Shown: piece after piece, positions 63,939 through 64,000 of the stretch
Position numbering within the stretch: position 1 is the first letter of the stretch
Layout: every line of letters begins with the position of its first letter
Source of the DNA: Streptomyces uncialis
Lineage (GTDB): Bacteria > Actinomycetota > Actinomycetes > Streptomycetales > Streptomycetaceae
Assembly: GCF_036250755.1 (NCBI RefSeq)
Contig: NZ_CP109583.1
Coordinates: forward strand, 496,001 to 560,000
Direction: 5' to 3'
DNA: 64,000 bases
Made by a program: the position numbers and the translations under genes
Notes under the pieces: model-generated
The model's database searches: none
Seen by the model: the letters and a program-made list of their open reading frames with translations, nothing else
What the model was told of the DNA's origin: nothing

Positions 63939-64000
63939 TCAGAGGCTGAGCAGGCTGCCGATGTCGCGGGCCTCGGCCTGGGCACGGACTCGGTCGGCGA
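63939..64000 (-). CDS. Partial CDS, C-terminal tail only
   Basis: Only the last 20 codons are inside the window; the visible end reads ADRVRAQAEARDIGSLLSL and a TGA stop at 63939. Too little to assign a family. The 15-bp spacing and shared direction make it part of the NRPS operon. Confidence 0.6.
   Translation of the reverse strand, partial: ADRVRAQAEARDIGSLLSL

Overview
The window is high-GC actinobacterial DNA, almost certainly Streptomyces: GTG starts and ATGA/GTGA gene overlaps are common, the type I polyketide synthases (PKS) are giant modular proteins, and there is an HTH-TPR regulator and an IS110 remnant. Nearly all of it is secondary-metabolism DNA. Assignments come from reading the translations; no database search was run.

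Region 1 (1-34.15 kb, minus strand) is a PKS operon read right to left: 5-aminolevulinate synthase, then three modular PKS genes. Domain order is AT-ACP loading; M1 KS-AT-KR-ACP; M2 KS-AT-KR-ACP; M3 KS-AT-ACP (no KR); M4 KS-AT-KR-ACP; M5 KS-AT(unusual)-KR-ACP; M6 KS-AT-DH-KR-ACP; M7 KS-AT-DH... running off the left edge. This order and the AT motifs match the first seven extensions of a hygrolidin/bafilomycin-type plecomacrolide. The adjacent plus-strand pair of adenylating enzymes (34.4-37.5 kb) plus the ALA synthase form a C5N cassette (2-amino-3-hydroxycyclopent-2-enone amide), as found in bafilomycin B1.

Region 2 (37.5-52.9 kb) is a discrete block: one HTH-TPR regulator (minus) and a twelve-gene plus-strand operon. 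The operon encodes a cysteine desulfurase-methyltransferase fusion, a second methyltransferase, an atypical carrier protein, an SGNH hydrolase, a 28-residue basic peptide, a tandem heme-oxygenase-like diiron protein, an SxtI-type carbamoyltransferase with an SxtJ-like membrane peptide, two KASIII enzymes, a second ACP and an acyl-CoA dehydrogenase. I do not recognise this combination. A 59-bp sequence present at both ends in inverted orientation (48/59 identical) suggests it was inserted as a unit. It is the best candidate here for an undescribed system.

Region 3 (52.5-54.07 kb) is a scar: a truncated IS110 transposase fused to the 3' fragment of an MFS transporter gene.

Region 4 (54.07-64 kb, minus strand) is a tightly overlapping NRPS operon that continues off the right edge: methyltransferase, A-PCP-C, A-PCP, a thioesterase-like/M20 peptidase fusion and a free condensation domain. 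One adenylation domain lacks the Asp that binds the alpha-amino group, and the thioesterase-like domain lacks its Ser. Whether regions 1, 2 and 4 feed one product or are three neighbouring clusters cannot be settled from sequence alone.
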